A stretch of 64,000 bases of DNA from [Clostridium] scindens (lineage in GTDB: Bacteria > Bacillota > Clostridia > Lachnospirales > Lachnospiraceae), in contig NZ_CP080442.1 of the NCBI RefSeq assembly GCF_019597925.1, positions 165,001-229,000 on the forward strand. The letters are read 5' to 3'. Shown here in pieces: positions 62,868 to 64,000 of the stretch (position 1 is the first letter of the stretch; each line of letters starts with the position of its first letter). A program made the translations under genes and the position numbers. The notes below the pieces were generated by a model. The model ran no database searches. It saw only the letters and a program-made list of their open reading frames with translations, and was not told the DNA's origin.

Positions 62868-63934
62868 CAGAGATTCAGAAGCATAGGGCCGACGAGATGA
62901 CGCCCGTAGAAAGAAAAAAAGCAATCGAGGAGGGGAAATCCTACGACCGCGTGCCCTGCGTCCCTTTCATGGGAGAACTGAAGGGAGCGCTTAGCGGCAT
63001 CAGCGTGTGGGATCTGTCCCATGACCCGGAGAAGATGGCGGAGGCGGAGATCATTCCTTTCAACCGCTATGGATATGACCGGATGGATATCGGGCCTAAT
63101 TCCAGAGGGATCACAGAGGCTCTGGGCGGCAAGGTGATCTATCCCGAGAAGGGAGTTCCCTATATGGATGCGCCGCTCATCCAGGATTATGGAAGGCTCG
63201 ACTCTATGGAACCAGTAGATGCCCGGACGAATGCCAGAATCCGGGACTTTGCCCGGACGGCGCAGATTCTTGCAGATAAGGCGCTTCCCATCGTCCCTGT
63301 GGAAATGAGCATCGGCGGCCCGCTTACGATTGCATCCAACCTGCGGGGCGTGGAGCGGCTGCTGCGGGACTTAAGGAAGTGCCCGGACGACGCGCTGAGG
63401 CTGATTAGGCTGGTTGCGGACAGCGAGAGAAGCTGTATCGATCTGGCGGCGCAGTACGGCATGGGGATTGCCATGGCTGACCCGGTGGCGAACCCCGCCC
63501 TTATCGGCCCTAAGATGTATGAGCGGTTCGTATATCCATTTACGAAGGAACTGACGGATTACGCGTATGAAAAGACCGGGAAGAAGGTATCGCTGCACAT
63601 GTGCGGGCAGACGGAGCGGATTTGGGACTATTTTAAAAAATATGAACTGAATGAGGTAAGTCTTGATAATATCGTTGATCTTGAAAAGGCGGCGCAGGAA
63701 TTAGGCCCGCATATCCCAATCGCAGGAAATGTAGACCCGGTGGAGATCATCTTGAACGGAACTAAGGAAGAGATTACGCAGGCGGTCAGATCCTGCATCA
63801 GCGCTGGCCTTAAATCCCGGAAGGGGTATGTTCTGGCATCAGGCTGTGATATTCCAGAGACCACCAGGCCGGAGCAGATTGACAGTTTCATGGAGGCGGC
63901 GAGAGCATATTTTCGCAGGAAGGAAGCGCGATGA
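62864..63934 (+). CDS. Uroporphyrinogen decarboxylase / MtaA-family protein
   Basis: A 356-residue TIM-barrel protein of the UroD superfamily. Zn-binding residues of the methyltransferase branch are visible: VSLHMCGQTERIWD (His, Cys about 247) and VLASGCDIPETTRPEQIDSF (Cys about 326). The N terminus lacks the typical UroD arginine pair of heme synthesis, and PVEMSIGGPLTIASNLRGVE is typical of MtaA/cobamide methyltransferases. It may transfer a methyl group between a corrinoid protein and an acceptor; no corrinoid partner lies in the window. It overlaps both the Fic gene and the next gene by ATGA. Confidence 0.85.
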   Translation: MTEIQKHRADEMTPVERKKAIEEGKSYDRVPCVPFMGELKGALSGISVWDLSHDPEKMAEAEIIPFNRYGYDRMDIGPNSRGITEALGGKVIYPEKGVPYMDAPLIQDYGRLDSMEPVDARTNARIRDFARTAQILADKALPIVPVEMSIGGPLTIASNLRGVERLLRDLRKCPDDALRLIRLVADSERSCIDLAAQYGMGIAMADPVANPALIGPKMYERFVYPFTKELTDYAYEKTGKKVSLHMCGQTERIWDYFKKYELNEVSLDNIVDLEKAAQELGPHIPIAGNVDPVEIILNGTKEEITQAVRSCISAGLKSRKGYVLASGCDIPETTRPEQIDSFMEAARAYFRRKEAR

Positions 63935-64000
63935 TTTCTAGTTTGAAAGACAGCCCCTTATTCCGTGGCATGACGGGGGAGGATATCGAATGCTGCTTGA
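63931..64000 (+). CDS. Crp/Fnr-family regulator, N-terminal fragment (runs off window)
   Basis: The ATG overlaps the UroD-like stop codon (ATGA). The 23 visible residues, ISSLKDSPLFRGMTGEDIEC, resemble the N terminus of Crp/Fnr-type cyclic-nucleotide-domain regulators (LKxSPLFxGMxxxDI). The rest is outside the window. It is probably translationally coupled to the UroD-like gene. Assignment rests on a short stretch only. Confidence 0.6.
   Translation, partial: MISSLKDSPLFRGMTGEDIECCL

Overview
The window looks like a chromosomal segment of an anaerobic, low-to-mid GC Firmicute of the Lachnospiraceae, close to Clostridium scindens and its relatives. This placement rests on gene content and style: YesM/YesN-type regulators, a double-cubane-cluster reductase pair, proline-reductase-type proteins, an old-yellow-enzyme/hydroxysteroid-dehydrogenase-like cluster, strong AGGAGG ribosome sites and Clostridia-type 23S rRNA. 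It is an inference; no database search was possible.

Layout. 1-2.3 kb: 3' part of a 23S rRNA gene, then tRNA-Asn, with no 5S gene between them. 2.4-8 kb: an NTF2-like/LytTR regulator, a GH32 beta-fructosidase with its LacI repressor and a palindromic operator, and an activase plus double-cubane reductase pair. 8.3-16 kb: a PD-(D/E)XK nuclease, then a likely steroid, bile-acid or enone gene set (3-alpha-HSDH-like SDR, two MFS carriers, TetR regulator, BaiCD/BaiH-type flavoenzyme). Three of its transcription units share an ACA-N7/8-TGTTT motif. 16-27 kb: a MarR-MATE operon with a well-formed double operator, a cytidylate-kinase-like protein, a five-gene nickel/peptide-type ABC importer, a second MATE, a YczE-like membrane protein and a DUF3810 protein. 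27-34 kb: a PrdD/PrdE-like pair with a DUF1847 protein, HelD, topoisomerase III, tRNA-Glu and tRNA-Cys. 34-39 kb: a Gfo/Idh/MocA oxidoreductase and a LysR regulator forced apart by an intact ISLre2-family element with a 10-bp target duplication. The LysR operator is repeated in front of a shikimate dehydrogenase. 39-45 kb: a glycine-betaine importer with a BusR-like (GntR plus RCK_C) regulator, and a catalase with a PerR-type box. 45-51 kb: a very large PAS-GGDEF-histidine kinase-receiver fusion and a YGGG-repeat surface protein. 51.8-61.7 kb: a signalling and uptake locus made of a YesN-like regulator, a kinase with almost no extracellular part, a two-domain ABC-ATPase homologue whose nucleotide-binding motifs are mostly destroyed, a complete RbsBAC-type importer, an esterase and an amidohydrolase. 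61.8-64 kb: a Fic protein, a UroD/MtaA-family protein and the start of a Crp/Fnr regulator.

The best candidate for something undescribed is the 51.8-61.7 kb locus. A pseudo-ABC ATPase sits between a sensor lacking a sensing domain and a working sugar-type importer, so transporter state may be what the two-component system reads. Next are the 9.3-15.9 kb SDR/flavoenzyme regulon and the LysR regulon broken by the insertion sequence. Open reading frames inside the rRNA gene and antisense to the listed genes were judged to be shadows and left out.
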